Assembly (NCBI RefSeq): GCF_947497915.1
Contig: NZ_CANMIJ010000002.1
Span: forward strand, 434,001 to 498,000
Reading direction: 5' to 3'
Length of the DNA stretch: 64,000 nucleotides
Source of the DNA: an uncultured Erythrobacter sp.
GTDB taxonomy: Bacteria; Pseudomonadota; Alphaproteobacteria; Sphingomonadales; Sphingomonadaceae
The stretch's first letter is position 1. Every line of letters begins with the position of its first letter. The notes beneath the pieces were generated by a model. The model worked only from the letters and a program-made list of their open reading frames with translations. It was not told where the DNA came from and did no database searches. A program made the position numbers and the translations under genes. Positions 41,186 to 49,735 of this stretch are shown one piece after another.

Positions 41186-43821
41186 TGGCCTTCAGGGAGC
41201 TTGATTATCAAGAGAGGGCGCTAAAGGCGTTAGAAGCCTATCTGGACGCTCTGAAGCCCGTTCACGAGCGCTATAACAGGGCGGCGGAACTTATCGCAGA
41301 TGATCCCGACTTAGGGCTAGAGCTTCCCCATTTCCCAGCAAAGGCATGGGAGGCGTTGAAAGACGCTGGCAAACTGCCCGCCAGCCGCGCCGCATTGCCC
41401 TATTCGCCGCGCGCGAGCGGCCACGGCCAGCCTGTGCCCAATGCCACGCTGAAAATCCCTACGGGCGGCGGCAAGACCTATCTGGCCTGCGCCAGCCTCT
41501 CGCGCATATTCGGTAGCTATGTGCAAACGAACACCGGCTTTGTGCTTTGGATTGTGCCGAATGAAGCGATTTACACGCAAACGCTGCGCACCCTGCGCGA
41601 CCGCCAGCACCCTTACCGCCAAACGCTGGACCGCGCGGCGGCTGGCAAGGTCAAAGTTATGGAAAAGGGCGATCCGCTGAATACGGCGGATGTGGAGGCC
41701 AATCTGTGCATCATGGTGCTGATGCTGCAATCATCCAATCGCCAAAACCAAGATAGCCTCAAGCTCTTTCAGGACCGGGGCGATGTCCATGGCTTCACGC
41801 CAGCCGAAGGCGAACAGGACAAGCACAAGAAATTGCTGGAGCGCATCCCAAACCTTTCTCAATATGATCTGGCGGATAATGGGCCTGCGTGGCCGATGGT
41901 AAAGGATAGCGTAGGCAACGCGCTCCGGATCATTCGCCCGGTTGTGGTGATGGATGAAGGGCAAAAAGCCACATCCAATCTGGCTTTCCAGACGCTTTAT
42001 GGTTTCAATCCCACTTTCGTTCTGGAGTTGAGCGCAACGCCAAAGGACGTGAAAGAGCAAAAGGCGACGGCAACGCTGGAAGCCATGCCCGCACGCACTG
42101 CCAATGTGCTTGTCGAAGTCATGGGCCGCGAGCTGGAGCAAGAGGGCATGATCAAAATGCCGCTCAATATCCAGCCGATGCCATCCACTGATTGGAAAGA
42201 CACTTTGCGCGCGTCACTGGACAAGGTGAATGCGCTGGAAGCCAGCGCCAAGGCTTATCGCGCCGATGGCGGCGGCTACATTCGCCCGATATTACTGGTG
42301 CAGGCGGAAAGCACGGGCGCGGATCAGATAGGCAAGGACACAATCCATGCCGATGATGTAAAGGCGTGGTTGCTAGCGGCTGGGCTGGATGAAGCCGAAG
42401 TCGCGCTTAAAACCTCCGAAGTGAACGATCTGGAAAAGCCGGAGAATGCGGACCTGCTATCGCCGCAATGCCGGGTGCGGGTGATAATCACGAAAGCGGC
42501 GCTGCAAGAGGGGTGGGATTGCCCCTTTGCCTATGTGCTTTGCTCGCTGGCAGCGAGCAGTAATGAAAGCGCCATGACGCAGCTTGTGGGCCGCATCCTA
42601 CGCCAGCCGCACGCAACCCGCACGGGCGTTGCTGATCTGGATGAATGCTACGTCTTCACGCACCGAGCCGAGACGGGCAAAGTGGTTTCAGCAATCAAGG
42701 ACGGGCTGGAGCGCGACGGACTTGGCGATCTGGTGCAAGATATTAGCGTTGCGGGTGCGGCTGGGGTGGCGGCACAAAAGCAACGGATTGAAAGGCGCAC
42801 GGGCTTCACCCAATCGGCCATTGCCTTGCCGCAAGTGCTTTGGATTGAGGAAGGGCAGGACGCGCGCGAGTTGGACCCTGAAAGCGATCTATTCCCTGCC
42901 ATCGACTGGATGGCTTGCGATAAGGACGCGATTGCCGCCGATGTGCCGGAAAACCCGCAAGAGATTGCCAGCCAGATTGTGCGGGTAAGCACTGGTGAGG
43001 CTGGGCAATTCGATCAAGAGGAAGTGACCGCCAACACCGCTAATGCCCTATTCAATCCAGCCTATGCTGTGCGAATGCTGGCCGACCTTGTGCCCAATGC
43101 CTATGTGGCGCGCGAACTGGTGGGCGAAGTGCTTGTGCGGTTGGAAGCGAGGGGCTTTGATCAGGACAAGATTGGCAGGTTATCCGCAATCATCATTGAC
43201 CGCTTGCGAAAACATCTTGGCCAATGGCGCGATGATCAGGCGGCGGAGCTGTTTGCGGAGCGGCTGGATAGCGGGCAGATCGAATTTCGTATTCGCGGCG
43301 ATGAAGCCGATTGGATCATGCCCAAACATCTTGAACTGGTTGTCGCGGATGGAGCGCCAATGATGTTGAGCGAAACCGGGGGCGCTTTGAAGCGAAGCCT
43401 GTTCCTACCCGTCTATGCGTCCGAATTGAACGCCGAAGAAACTAAAGTTGGCGTTTATCTCGACGCGCGCGATGTTATCAAATGGTGGCACCGTAATGGC
43501 ACTTCGCGGGGAAGCTATGCACTACGCGGCTGGCGGCGCGGCAGGGTCTATCCAGACTTTGTGTTCGCGGCGCTGAAGGATGGCGACGGCCAAAGGCTGG
43601 TGGCGCTGGAGAGCAAAGGCGATCAGTTGGACAACATTGATACTGCCTATAAGCGCGCCCTGCTAGAGAGGCTGACCAGAGCTTATGGCAATCAATCAAG
43701 TGAAGCGAAGGGGAAGTTGGAGTTGAAGGGCGAAACGCCAGACTATGAAGCGGCGGTGGTTCTATTCAGCGATATGGAAGCGCGGTTGCAGAGTTTGATA
43801 GAGCCGAATGATCAGCACTAG
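41185..43821 (+). CDS. res: type III restriction enzyme, res subunit
   Basis: An 878-residue helicase-nuclease. Walker A is IPTGGGKTYLA (about residue 92), the DExx box appears as VVMDEGQKAT, motif III is LELSATPKDV, and motif VI is QLVGRILRQP. Near the C-terminus, PDFVFAALKDGDGQRLVALESKGDQ carries the PD...E-x-K nuclease residues. With Mod it cuts DNA when it meets unmethylated sites in opposed orientation. The start is TGATG-coupled to mod. Full length and no frameshift, so probably active. Confidence 0.92.
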   Translation: MAFRELDYQERALKALEAYLDALKPVHERYNRAAELIADDPDLGLELPHFPAKAWEALKDAGKLPASRAALPYSPRASGHGQPVPNATLKIPTGGGKTYLACASLSRIFGSYVQTNTGFVLWIVPNEAIYTQTLRTLRDRQHPYRQTLDRAAAGKVKVMEKGDPLNTADVEANLCIMVLMLQSSNRQNQDSLKLFQDRGDVHGFTPAEGEQDKHKKLLERIPNLSQYDLADNGPAWPMVKDSVGNALRIIRPVVVMDEGQKATSNLAFQTLYGFNPTFVLELSATPKDVKEQKATATLEAMPARTANVLVEVMGRELEQEGMIKMPLNIQPMPSTDWKDTLRASLDKVNALEASAKAYRADGGGYIRPILLVQAESTGADQIGKDTIHADDVKAWLLAAGLDEAEVALKTSEVNDLEKPENADLLSPQCRVRVIITKAALQEGWDCPFAYVLCSLAASSNESAMTQLVGRILRQPHATRTGVADLDECYVFTHRAETGKVVSAIKDGLERDGLGDLVQDISVAGAAGVAAQKQRIERRTGFTQSAIALPQVLWIEEGQDARELDPESDLFPAIDWMACDKDAIAADVPENPQEIASQIVRVSTGEAGQFDQEEVTANTANALFNPAYAVRMLADLVPNAYVARELVGEVLVRLEARGFDQDKIGRLSAIIIDRLRKHLGQWRDDQAAELFAERLDSGQIEFRIRGDEADWIMPKHLELVVADGAPMMLSETGGALKRSLFLPVYASELNAEETKVGVYLDARDVIKWWHRNGTSRGSYALRGWRRGRVYPDFVFAALKDGDGQRLVALESKGDQLDNIDTAYKRALLERLTRAYGNQSSEAKGKLELKGETPDYEAAVVLFSDMEARLQSLIEPNDQH

Positions 43822-43829
43822 GAACAAGC

Positions 43830-44441
43830 TTATCCCGTGGCGTGGGCAAGCTCGCTCAAGTAACCATCGCATCCGCTGAAATAGCCAGACACTGCCTTCA
43901 TTACATCCGCAAGATTTTCCAAGTCTGCTCTGGTAAAGGCGCGGGGCAGGGGATTACCTCTTTGATCCTTTGGGTAACGGTATGCATCCGACCGAGGATC
44001 GATCTTTGCAAATTCTGCGATAATAGAGGCAACAACAGGGTCAGCGTCATCCGGGTCTTCCGTGCCAAAACGCTGGAGGACCTCAGAGAATGTGAGCCAA
44101 AGCCTCTCTAGGTCGTGACTATTCCAGATAGCGTTTACGCCAACATGAACACCGTAAGTGGCAATGAGATGCTTGAGCGAAAGCTCAATGAAATGACGGT
44201 AATTGAATATCGCGGGGTAAACGAGAAAGTCGCGAGTAGAACGGTCCTCAGCACTTTTTGCCACAGCAAGCTCAGCAACTTGTCTATAGCCTTCGATCAT
44301 AAGCGTAAGCCGGACGAAGTCGTTTTCTTCGATCAGCGCATCATCCATAGGATTCTCGGCTGGAAGGAAAGCTTCATCGCCAGCCGTTGGCCATCTAAAC
44401 GGCGCTTCGATGATCTCAGCGAAAGTATTGCGCTTCGCCAT
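43830..44441 (-). CDS. hypothetical element cargo protein, possibly HEPN-like
   Basis: A 203-residue soluble protein, mostly helical. The segment AIFNYRHFIELSLKHLIATYGV resembles an N-terminal helix of HEPN-type proteins, and later SDAYRYPKDQRG precedes a helical C-terminus, a pattern shared with several HEPN-family hypotheticals of R-M and defence loci (resemblance by eye only). It is convergent with res, with 8 bp between stops. AAAGG lies upstream of ATG 44441. Confidence 0.6.
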   Translation of the reverse strand: MAKRNTFAEIIEAPFRWPTAGDEAFLPAENPMDDALIEENDFVRLTLMIEGYRQVAELAVAKSAEDRSTRDFLVYPAIFNYRHFIELSLKHLIATYGVHVGVNAIWNSHDLERLWLTFSEVLQRFGTEDPDDADPVVASIIAEFAKIDPRSDAYRYPKDQRGNPLPRAFTRADLENLADVMKAVSGYFSGCDGYLSELAHATG

Positions 44442-44512
44442 GGTTCTGCCTTTCAAGCTTCATTGCTCATTAGGGCACAAACTAACCGCACGCGAGCTTG
44501 CGCGACACGGCC

Positions 44513-44534
44513 TTTTTCATGTTTTTTTCATGGA
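44513..44534. repeat. 22-bp direct repeat near the right end of the element
   Basis: Second copy of the sequence at 35223-35244, in the same orientation, 32 bp inside the right attachment core. Having one copy just inside each border fits an integrase arm-binding site used at both ends. Confidence 0.6.
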
Positions 44535-44566
44535 AATGCAGACAAGCAGCCGTAAGTGCTTGAAAT

Positions 44567-44615
44567 AATGGAGCGGGCGAGGCGATTCGAACGCCCGACC
44601 CCAACCTTGGCAAGG
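44567..44615. repeat. attR: attachment core within the intact tRNA-Gly
   Basis: A perfect 49-bp match to 35090-35138. It covers the 3' end, CCA, T-arm, variable region and part of the anticodon arm of the tRNA gene on the minus strand, so the inserted element restores the tRNA 3' half. Confidence 0.92.
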
Positions 44616-44643
44616 TTGTGCTCTACCCCTGAGCTACGCCCGC
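44569..44643 (-). tRNA. tRNA-Gly (anticodon GCC)
   Basis: On the minus strand a complete cloverleaf can be drawn: acceptor GCGGGCG / CGCCCGC, D-arm with AGCTCAGGGGTAGAGC, anticodon stem CAACC/GGTTG with loop CTTGCCAA giving anticodon GCC (44609-44611), and T-arm GGGTTCGAATC-type loop (TTCGAATC). The genome encodes the CCA. It carries the attR core in its 3' half. Confidence 0.97.
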
Positions 44644-44869
44644 TCACTGGCGCTAAACAGATTCGGCGAAAACCACCGTCCCTGTTGAGGAGGCGGGCAA
44701 TTAACAGCGGCTCGCCCTGCCTGCAAGCCTTAAATCGCGCAAATATGCCTTGATCCTACTCGCGAGGCCCGTCAGCAGGGCTGCACATACAAATCCGCGC
44801 TTCAAATCGGGCTAAAAGGCCCCACATGAGACGCCAAGCAATATTGCACACACATCAGGAGCACGTCCC

Positions 44870-45817
44870 TTGGCCAGCATGGGTCTAAACATCGAAGAAC
44901 AAAAAGCCGTCGAGCGTTTTCAAAAGAGCGTCGTCGAGCCATCGCAAACGAAGCTGGTGATCCTCGATTTCTGGGCGGAATGGTGCGGGCCGTGCAAGGC
45001 GCTGGCCCCGATGCTGGAAAAGGTCGCTGCGGAATATGCCGATAAGGGCGTGATCCTTGCCAAGCTGGACGTGGACGAAGAGAAATTCATCGCCAGCCAG
45101 TTTCAAGTGCAATCGATCCCGACCGTCTACGCCATGTTCCAAGGCCAGCCGGTCGCTGACCTAACCAGCGCGCGCAGCGAATCGCAATTGAAGCAAGTGC
45201 TTGATCAATTGCTGTCACAACTGCCAATCCAAGCAGGCGCAGAGGGCGACGCTGCCCCGCAAGGGCCATCGGCCGAAGAAGTCGCGCAGCATATCAAGCT
45301 GGGCGAAGAGGCCTTGTCCGAAGGCGATGCAGAGCGTGCGTTTGGTGTGTTTGCGCAAATCATCCAGTTCGACAATGAAAACCCCGGCGCAATAGCTGGC
45401 ATGATCCGCGCGCAAATCGCGATGGGTCAGGCGGACGAAGCGGAAAAGATGATGGAGGCGATCAAATCGAGCCCCGTCTATGACAAGGTGAAAGACGACC
45501 CCGCAATCATCGCTGCAAACAGCGCGCTTGAGCTGGCTGGTACGCAGGTCGACGATAGCGAGCTGGCTGCGCTCAAAACCGCTGCCAATGCAGACGGCGC
45601 AGGCATGGACGCCAAGCTTGCCTATGCCGAGGCGGCCTTTGCCGCTGGCGAACGTAACACAGCGGCAGATACGCTCCTCGGCATGGTCACCGAAGACCGC
45701 GAATGGAACGAAGGCGCTGCCAAAGCAAAACTGCTCCAGATCTTTGACGCGGTTGGCCTGCAAGACGAATGGGTTGTTGCGACCCGCCGCCGTCTTTCAA
45801 AGATTCTCTTCGGATAA
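44870..45817 (+). CDS. thioredoxin-TPR protein, CnoX/YbbN-like
   Basis: A 315-residue protein. The thioredoxin domain has the active site WCGPC with Cys39 and Cys42 and the cis-Pro segment QSIPTVYAM. After about residue 130 it continues as tetratricopeptide-like helices (AERAFGVFAQIIQFDNENPGAIAGMIRAQIAMGQADEAEKMM). This matches YbbN/CnoX, a chaperedoxin acting with GroEL and thioredoxin. A TTG start at 44870 is chosen because AGGAG lies 8 bp upstream; ATG 44879 would be 17 bp away. Unlike E. coli YbbN, it keeps the CxxC. Confidence 0.88.
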   Translation: MASMGLNIEEQKAVERFQKSVVEPSQTKLVILDFWAEWCGPCKALAPMLEKVAAEYADKGVILAKLDVDEEKFIASQFQVQSIPTVYAMFQGQPVADLTSARSESQLKQVLDQLLSQLPIQAGAEGDAAPQGPSAEEVAQHIKLGEEALSEGDAERAFGVFAQIIQFDNENPGAIAGMIRAQIAMGQADEAEKMMEAIKSSPVYDKVKDDPAIIAANSALELAGTQVDDSELAALKTAANADGAGMDAKLAYAEAAFAAGERNTAADTLLGMVTEDREWNEGAAKAKLLQIFDAVGLQDEWVVATRRRLSKILFG

Positions 45818-45834
45818 GCGGCGCAAGGATCACG

Positions 45835-46446
45835 ATGCCCCAACGCCTTTCTATTTTCCCCCTGCCCGGCGCAGTTCTGTTTCCAGGCCTGCAATTGCCG
45901 CTGCATATTTTCGAGCCGCGCTATCGCTCTCTCGTCGGCGATTCGTTGGTGCGGGACCGGAAGATTGCCATGATCCAGCCGCAGCAGCCGATTGATGGCG
46001 CGCCGCTGTTCACCATCGGCACCGTCGGACGGATCGGAGAGATCGAGGCAATGGAGGACGGACGCTACAACCTCATCCTCGAAGGGCAGAGTAGGTTCAA
46101 ATTGCTTCGCGAAATCGATGTGGCAACGGCGTTTCGCCAAGTTGAAGGCGAGCTGATCGAAGACGATGAAGATGAAACGCTCAGCTATGCCCAGCGCGGC
46201 GGGTTTGAAAGCGAAGCGCGCAAATTTGCCGACCGCCAAGGTTATTCCGTCGACTGGGATTCGGTAGAACGGTTGGACGATCACTCTCTTATCAACGGCG
46301 TGTCACAAATCGCGCCGTTTGATCCGGCTTCGAAGCAAGCGCTGCTGGAGGCAGAAAACCTGTCCGCGCGCTGTGAATTGCTGGTGCAGCTTATGCAGTT
46401 TTTCGGCCGCAGCGATGGCGGCGAAGAGATCATGACGCTTCAATAG
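45835..46446 (+). CDS. Lon substrate-binding-domain (LON_substr_bdg) protein
   Basis: A 203-residue stand-alone N-terminal domain of the Lon protease type. It opens with RLSIFPLPGAVLFPGLQLPLHIFEPRYRSLV (the family's opening pattern), followed by GTVGRIGEIEAMEDGRYNLILEGQSRFKLL. No ATPase or peptidase domain follows. Its role is unknown and perhaps regulatory in proteostasis. ATG 45835, with AAGGAT nearby, lies 17 bp after the thioredoxin gene, so the two are probably one operon. Confidence 0.9.
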   Translation: MPQRLSIFPLPGAVLFPGLQLPLHIFEPRYRSLVGDSLVRDRKIAMIQPQQPIDGAPLFTIGTVGRIGEIEAMEDGRYNLILEGQSRFKLLREIDVATAFRQVEGELIEDDEDETLSYAQRGGFESEARKFADRQGYSVDWDSVERLDDHSLINGVSQIAPFDPASKQALLEAENLSARCELLVQLMQFFGRSDGGEEIMTLQ

Positions 46447-46501
46447 AACACGGCTTTTGCGACAATTCTTCGCATAAGAACGCTTTGAGCTACGACCCGA
46501 T

Positions 46502-46517
46502 GTAACTAAACGGTTAC
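46502..46517. promoter_or_regulatory. palindrome abutting the TetR start, possible autoregulatory operator
   Basis: GTAAC (46502-46506) and GTTAC (46513-46517) form an inverted repeat 2 bp before the TetR start at 46520. Its position would let TetR repress its own gene. This is inferred from placement only. Confidence 0.35.
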
Positions 46518-46519
46518 TT

Positions 46520-47164
46520 ATGGATATCGCAGCCCTCCCCACCAAAGGCGAGCGCACCCGCGCGCACATTGTTGCAGTCGCCGCCGCTCTTTTCTGGCAA
46601 CGCAATTTCCACGGCGTGTCTGTCGATATGGTCGCCGATGCCGCCAAGGTAAACAAGGCTACTATTTATCGATATTTCGCGGACAAGGGCGACCTTGCTT
46701 TGGCCGTGGTCCGATACAACGGCGCGATCACAATCGAGACGATTTTTGCGAGCAACTTTGATGTCTATGCCGCGCCGCAAGACAGGCTCGCCGCGATCTA
46801 CCGCTTTGCATACGGCGCGCACGTCGCAACGCATGACGAAACCGGCGATGTCTATGGCTGCCCTATCGTCGGCCTTGCGCAGGAGCTTGGGCAGGACATG
46901 CCGGAGATCCGAAAGGAAGCGCAGCAGATCTTTGATCAGGTTGAGGATTATCTGACCATCATCGCCCGAGACGCCATCGCTGCCCGCGCGCTTGATCAAG
47001 ATGCTGCGATCCTTGGCCGGACGCTAACCCAGCTATTGCATGGTGCATTTGCCTCTGCGCGCGTCGCCGCTGCGCCGTCGAGAATGTTAGACGCGGGCAA
47101 TGCCTCGCTTGCCCTCATCGGATATCCCGACACCGAAATTCTCGCTCAAGGAACATGCCCATGA
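46520..47164 (+). CDS. TetR family transcriptional regulator
   Basis: A 214-residue protein with a TetR DNA-binding domain at the N-terminus (RTRAHIVAVAAALFWQRNFHGVSVDMVADAAKVNKATIYRYFADKGDLALAVV, quoted in parts) and a variable helical ligand domain. It overlaps the MAPEG gene by 4 bp, so the two are coupled. A palindrome just upstream may be its operator. Its inducer is unknown. Confidence 0.87.
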   Translation: MDIAALPTKGERTRAHIVAVAAALFWQRNFHGVSVDMVADAAKVNKATIYRYFADKGDLALAVVRYNGAITIETIFASNFDVYAAPQDRLAAIYRFAYGAHVATHDETGDVYGCPIVGLAQELGQDMPEIRKEAQQIFDQVEDYLTIIARDAIAARALDQDAAILGRTLTQLLHGAFASARVAAAPSRMLDAGNASLALIGYPDTEILAQGTCP

Positions 47165-47586
47165 CCAACCTCCCCCTGTATTCTGCCGCGCTTGGCGCGT
47201 TCCTTATTGTGCTTCAGGTTGGCCTGATGCTCAGCGTCGGACTGCACCGGTCAAAGGGGCAGTTCCTTGGCGATGGCGGTGACCGTGATCTGGAACGCAA
47301 AGTGCGCCGTCACGGGAACCTTGCCGAGAATTCGGGTCTATTTCTGGTGGTCATCGCTCTGTTCGAAATACTGGCTGGCCAGACAACATTTGTGCTGACC
47401 TTGTGCATCGGCTTTGCAGCTGCGCGCCTGCTGCACGCTCTCGGCTTTGCATCACTCGCCGGATCGCATGGCGATGACCTGACGGGCACTCGCAAAGCCT
47501 TTGCCGGAATGCGGGCGATGGGCGCGATGGGCACATTGCTGGTCGCTGCCGGATCGGCTTTCGGAATTATCAGCACCCTCGCGTAA
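47161..47586 (+). CDS. MAPEG family membrane protein
   Basis: A 141-residue four-helix integral membrane protein of the MAPEG family (related to microsomal glutathione transferase and YecN). The first helix is followed by GDRDLERKVRRHGNLAENSGLFLVV, with the conserved Arg-x2-x-Asn-x2-Glu-type loop. ATG 47161 overlaps the TetR stop; the earlier ATG 47155 is too close to AAGGAA. Possible role in lipid-peroxide or electrophile detoxification under TetR control. Confidence 0.85.
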   Translation: MTNLPLYSAALGAFLIVLQVGLMLSVGLHRSKGQFLGDGGDRDLERKVRRHGNLAENSGLFLVVIALFEILAGQTTFVLTLCIGFAAARLLHALGFASLAGSHGDDLTGTRKAFAGMRAMGAMGTLLVAAGSAFGIISTLA

Positions 47587-47595
47587 ACAAGGTCA

Positions 47596-48222
47596 TCAAG
47601 CCATAAAGCTGCCGCGCAAGCCGTCGATCACATATTGGGCGGCCAATGCGGATAGCAGCACGCCCAGCAGCCGTGTGATGACGGCCTCCACCTTATCGCC
47701 GAGCAGACGGATCAGCGGACCTGCAGCGACAAGCGCTGCGGCTGTGATAAGCAAGACCAGACCGAGCGCGAGGAAGACTTCCGCAGTTTGCTCAACGCCG
47801 TCTGCTTCATTCATCAACAACATGATGGCGGCGATGGCGCCCGGGCCAGCTAACATCGGCATCGCCATCGGAAAGACCGACACATCTTCGACTTCGGAAG
47901 CGGTGACTTTTTCGGCGCGCTCTTCGCGGCGCTGCGTGCGTTTCTCAAACACCATCTCGAACGCGATGAAGAACAGCATCAACCCGCCCGCTATTCGGAA
48001 ACTGTCGAGCTGAATATGCAAAGCATTCAGCAGGTCTTCGCCGAAAAACGCAAAAATCGTGAGGATCACAGCCGCAATCGCCGTCGCCCGCAGCGCCATA
48101 TTGCGGGCCTGCGCATTCGTTGCGCCCTTGGTAAGGCCGGCATAGATCGGCGCGCAGCCGGGCGGATCAATCACCACAAACAGGGTGATAAAGGCTGAAA
48201 TGAAAAGCTCGGTAAAGACCAT
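47596..48222 (-). CDS. MarC family membrane protein
   Basis: A 208-residue protein with about six membrane helices. FVVIDPPGCAPIYAGLT is the family signature, followed by AGGLMLFFIAFEMVFE and AGPGAIAAIMLLM. The related YchE/MarC proteins have no proven function; multidrug resistance was once proposed but not confirmed. It is the last of a minus-strand run that starts with argB. Confidence 0.88.
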   Translation of the reverse strand: MVFTELFISAFITLFVVIDPPGCAPIYAGLTKGATNAQARNMALRATAIAAVILTIFAFFGEDLLNALHIQLDSFRIAGGLMLFFIAFEMVFEKRTQRREERAEKVTASEVEDVSVFPMAMPMLAGPGAIAAIMLLMNEADGVEQTAEVFLALGLVLLITAAALVAAGPLIRLLGDKVEAVITRLLGVLLSALAAQYVIDGLRGSFMA

Positions 48223-48271
48223 GGGCCGCGCCTATTGATTTGGGTTGCGTCAGGACAATGCCCCGCCCTCA

Positions 48272-49039
48272 TCACTCTTCTGGCGGGGATGCAAGACTTT
48301 CTTCGATCGCAGTGACCCATTTGCCGTTGTAGTAATAGTCCGCCGCGACATATTTTATGCCATCGCTTCGGTGTTCCCAGCGCCAGCGAAGGGTGCCATC
48401 ACGGGAGAGTTTGGATTGGGCAGGATCATCGCTTGTGATCGGCAAAGCAGGCGGCGGCGGCACGGGATCGCCGCGCCTCGGGCAGGTCGCGACAAGGCCC
48501 TGAACCGCATCGATCGCGGTCACCACAATATCGCCGTCCTCGAATTCAGCGCGCGGGGGCGGCTGCGGATTGTCGCGGCCTGCCACATCATAGACCCATT
48601 TGTAGCTGTTATCCTGCTGCCTCACCCAAGTGGTAACGTAATTGCCTACAAAACCCTCCTGATCCTGAAACCGGCCAAGGCTAAGCGCCAGCGCGCCGTC
48701 ACAGCTCATCACAACCGTTCGCGGCGCCCATTCGGCGGAGGTTTCTGGATCGCGCGCCGCGCCGAAAACAGATGCGGCACTGACGACGCCGTTGCGCCCA
48801 TGAAGCCGCGCTCCACCAGCGGCATATTCGAGGCTGGCGGTGTATTGTCCGTCTTCTTTCGCAGCGCGCGCAAAGGCGATCTCTGTTTTCACAATTGTGC
48901 TGGGCTGGGCCGCCCCGGGGGCGGTTTTCAAAACGCGCTCGATCACTTTGGGCGGCGGGCCGCGCCGCTGCTGTCCGGCACAGGCTGAAAGTGTGAGCGT
49001 GAGAGCGCCGCTAAACAGCACGAGCGTTGCAGTCTTCAT
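48272..49039 (-). CDS. hypothetical lipoprotein, paralogue of the next gene upstream
   Basis: A 255-residue lipoprotein with the lipobox LTLSAC (lipid on Cys20). The middle carries VVMSCDGALALSLGRFQDQ and WVRQQDNSYKWVYDVAG, which align with the [16 protein letters not shown] and [11 protein letters not shown] stretches of the 216-residue lipoprotein next to it. So the two are tandem paralogues. No domain family is known; the CDG motif may be the conserved core. Confidence 0.75.
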   Translation of the reverse strand: MKTATLVLFSGALTLTLSACAGQQRRGPPPKVIERVLKTAPGAAQPSTIVKTEIAFARAAKEDGQYTASLEYAAGGARLHGRNGVVSAASVFGAARDPETSAEWAPRTVVMSCDGALALSLGRFQDQEGFVGNYVTTWVRQQDNSYKWVYDVAGRDNPQPPPRAEFEDGDIVVTAIDAVQGLVATCPRRGDPVPPPPALPITSDDPAQSKLSRDGTLRWRWEHRSDGIKYVAADYYYNGKWVTAIEESLASPPEE

Positions 49040-49084
49040 GAATTCTCCGATGCGAAAGCACGCCGCAATTGCAGCCCGCCCGAT

Positions 49085-49735
49085 TTACTCAGCCTGACCG
49101 GCGGCAACTTTGTCTGCAATCACGGTTTTGAATTTCGCGCCGTCCCAAATCTCGACCGTGACAGTGCGGCCCTCCCCGGCGGTGTACGTCCAGTTATAGC
49201 GCAGCGACCCATCTTCCGATTGGCCCGACTGCCCGATCATTCCGGCGGGCGCGGGAATGTTGTCGCAAGAGGCCGCCTGCGTAAGAGCGCGCTGCGGCGC
49301 GGGGCGTGGTTTCGCCAGCCCGTCTCCATGAGAGACAACCCAGCGCCACTGACCGCGGGCATCCTCTGCCCCCTCGTCATAGCGCCAGATGGTGGTGTAA
49401 TATCCGGGATATGCGCCCCATTGGATTGCGCCTGTAACCGCGCCGAGCGATCCGTCGCATGACACCGCGACCAGATGGCCTTGCCATTTGCTGTCCGGAA
49501 ATTCGTCCTGCTCGCCAAGCCATTTGAGCGCATCGACCGGCCCCGGAGCAAACGTCACCGCACCGGTTGCAGCCGTTTGCGTGAGCGCCGCGATGATGCC
49601 TTCATCTTGCGCTAAGCGGTTCTGCAAATTGTCTGCCGCGATCACGGGCATGCCCGGGCGGACCGATGCGCTGCCAGTTGGCGTTGCGCAGGCAGAGACC
49701 ATCGCGGCCAATGCTATGACCGCAAACGCCCTCAT
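49085..49735 (-). CDS. hypothetical lipoprotein, coupled to folD
   Basis: A 216-residue lipoprotein with lipobox MVSACATP. Its ATG overlaps the folD stop (ATGA), so it is read in the same transcript as folD. It shares a CDG-containing domain with the neighbouring 255-residue lipoprotein. The C-terminal [23 protein letters not shown] also has a counterpart in the neighbour (WRWEHRSDGIKYVAADYYYNGK). Function unknown. Confidence 0.75.
   Translation of the reverse strand: MRAFAVIALAAMVSACATPTGSASVRPGMPVIAADNLQNRLAQDEGIIAALTQTAATGAVTFAPGPVDALKWLGEQDEFPDSKWQGHLVAVSCDGSLGAVTGAIQWGAYPGYYTTIWRYDEGAEDARGQWRWVVSHGDGLAKPRPAPQRALTQAASCDNIPAPAGMIGQSGQSEDGSLRYNWTYTAGEGRTVTVEIWDGAKFKTVIADKVAAGQAE

Larger units (their letters stand above)
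35090..44615. mobile_element. ~9.5-kb integrative element in tRNA-Gly carrying a type III R-M system
   Basis: The element is bounded by a perfect 49-bp duplication (35090-35138 and 44567-44615) from the 3' part of the tRNA-Gly gene, the usual signature of integrase-driven insertion that restores the tRNA. Inside are two tyrosine recombinases, an excisionase-like HTH protein, an HTH/zinc-ribbon protein, a 281-residue unknown, a type III methyltransferase/restriction pair and a 208-residue unknown. No replication, conjugation or phage structural genes are visible, so it is a mobilisable or cryptic defence island. GC content dips in several stretches. Confidence 0.9.
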
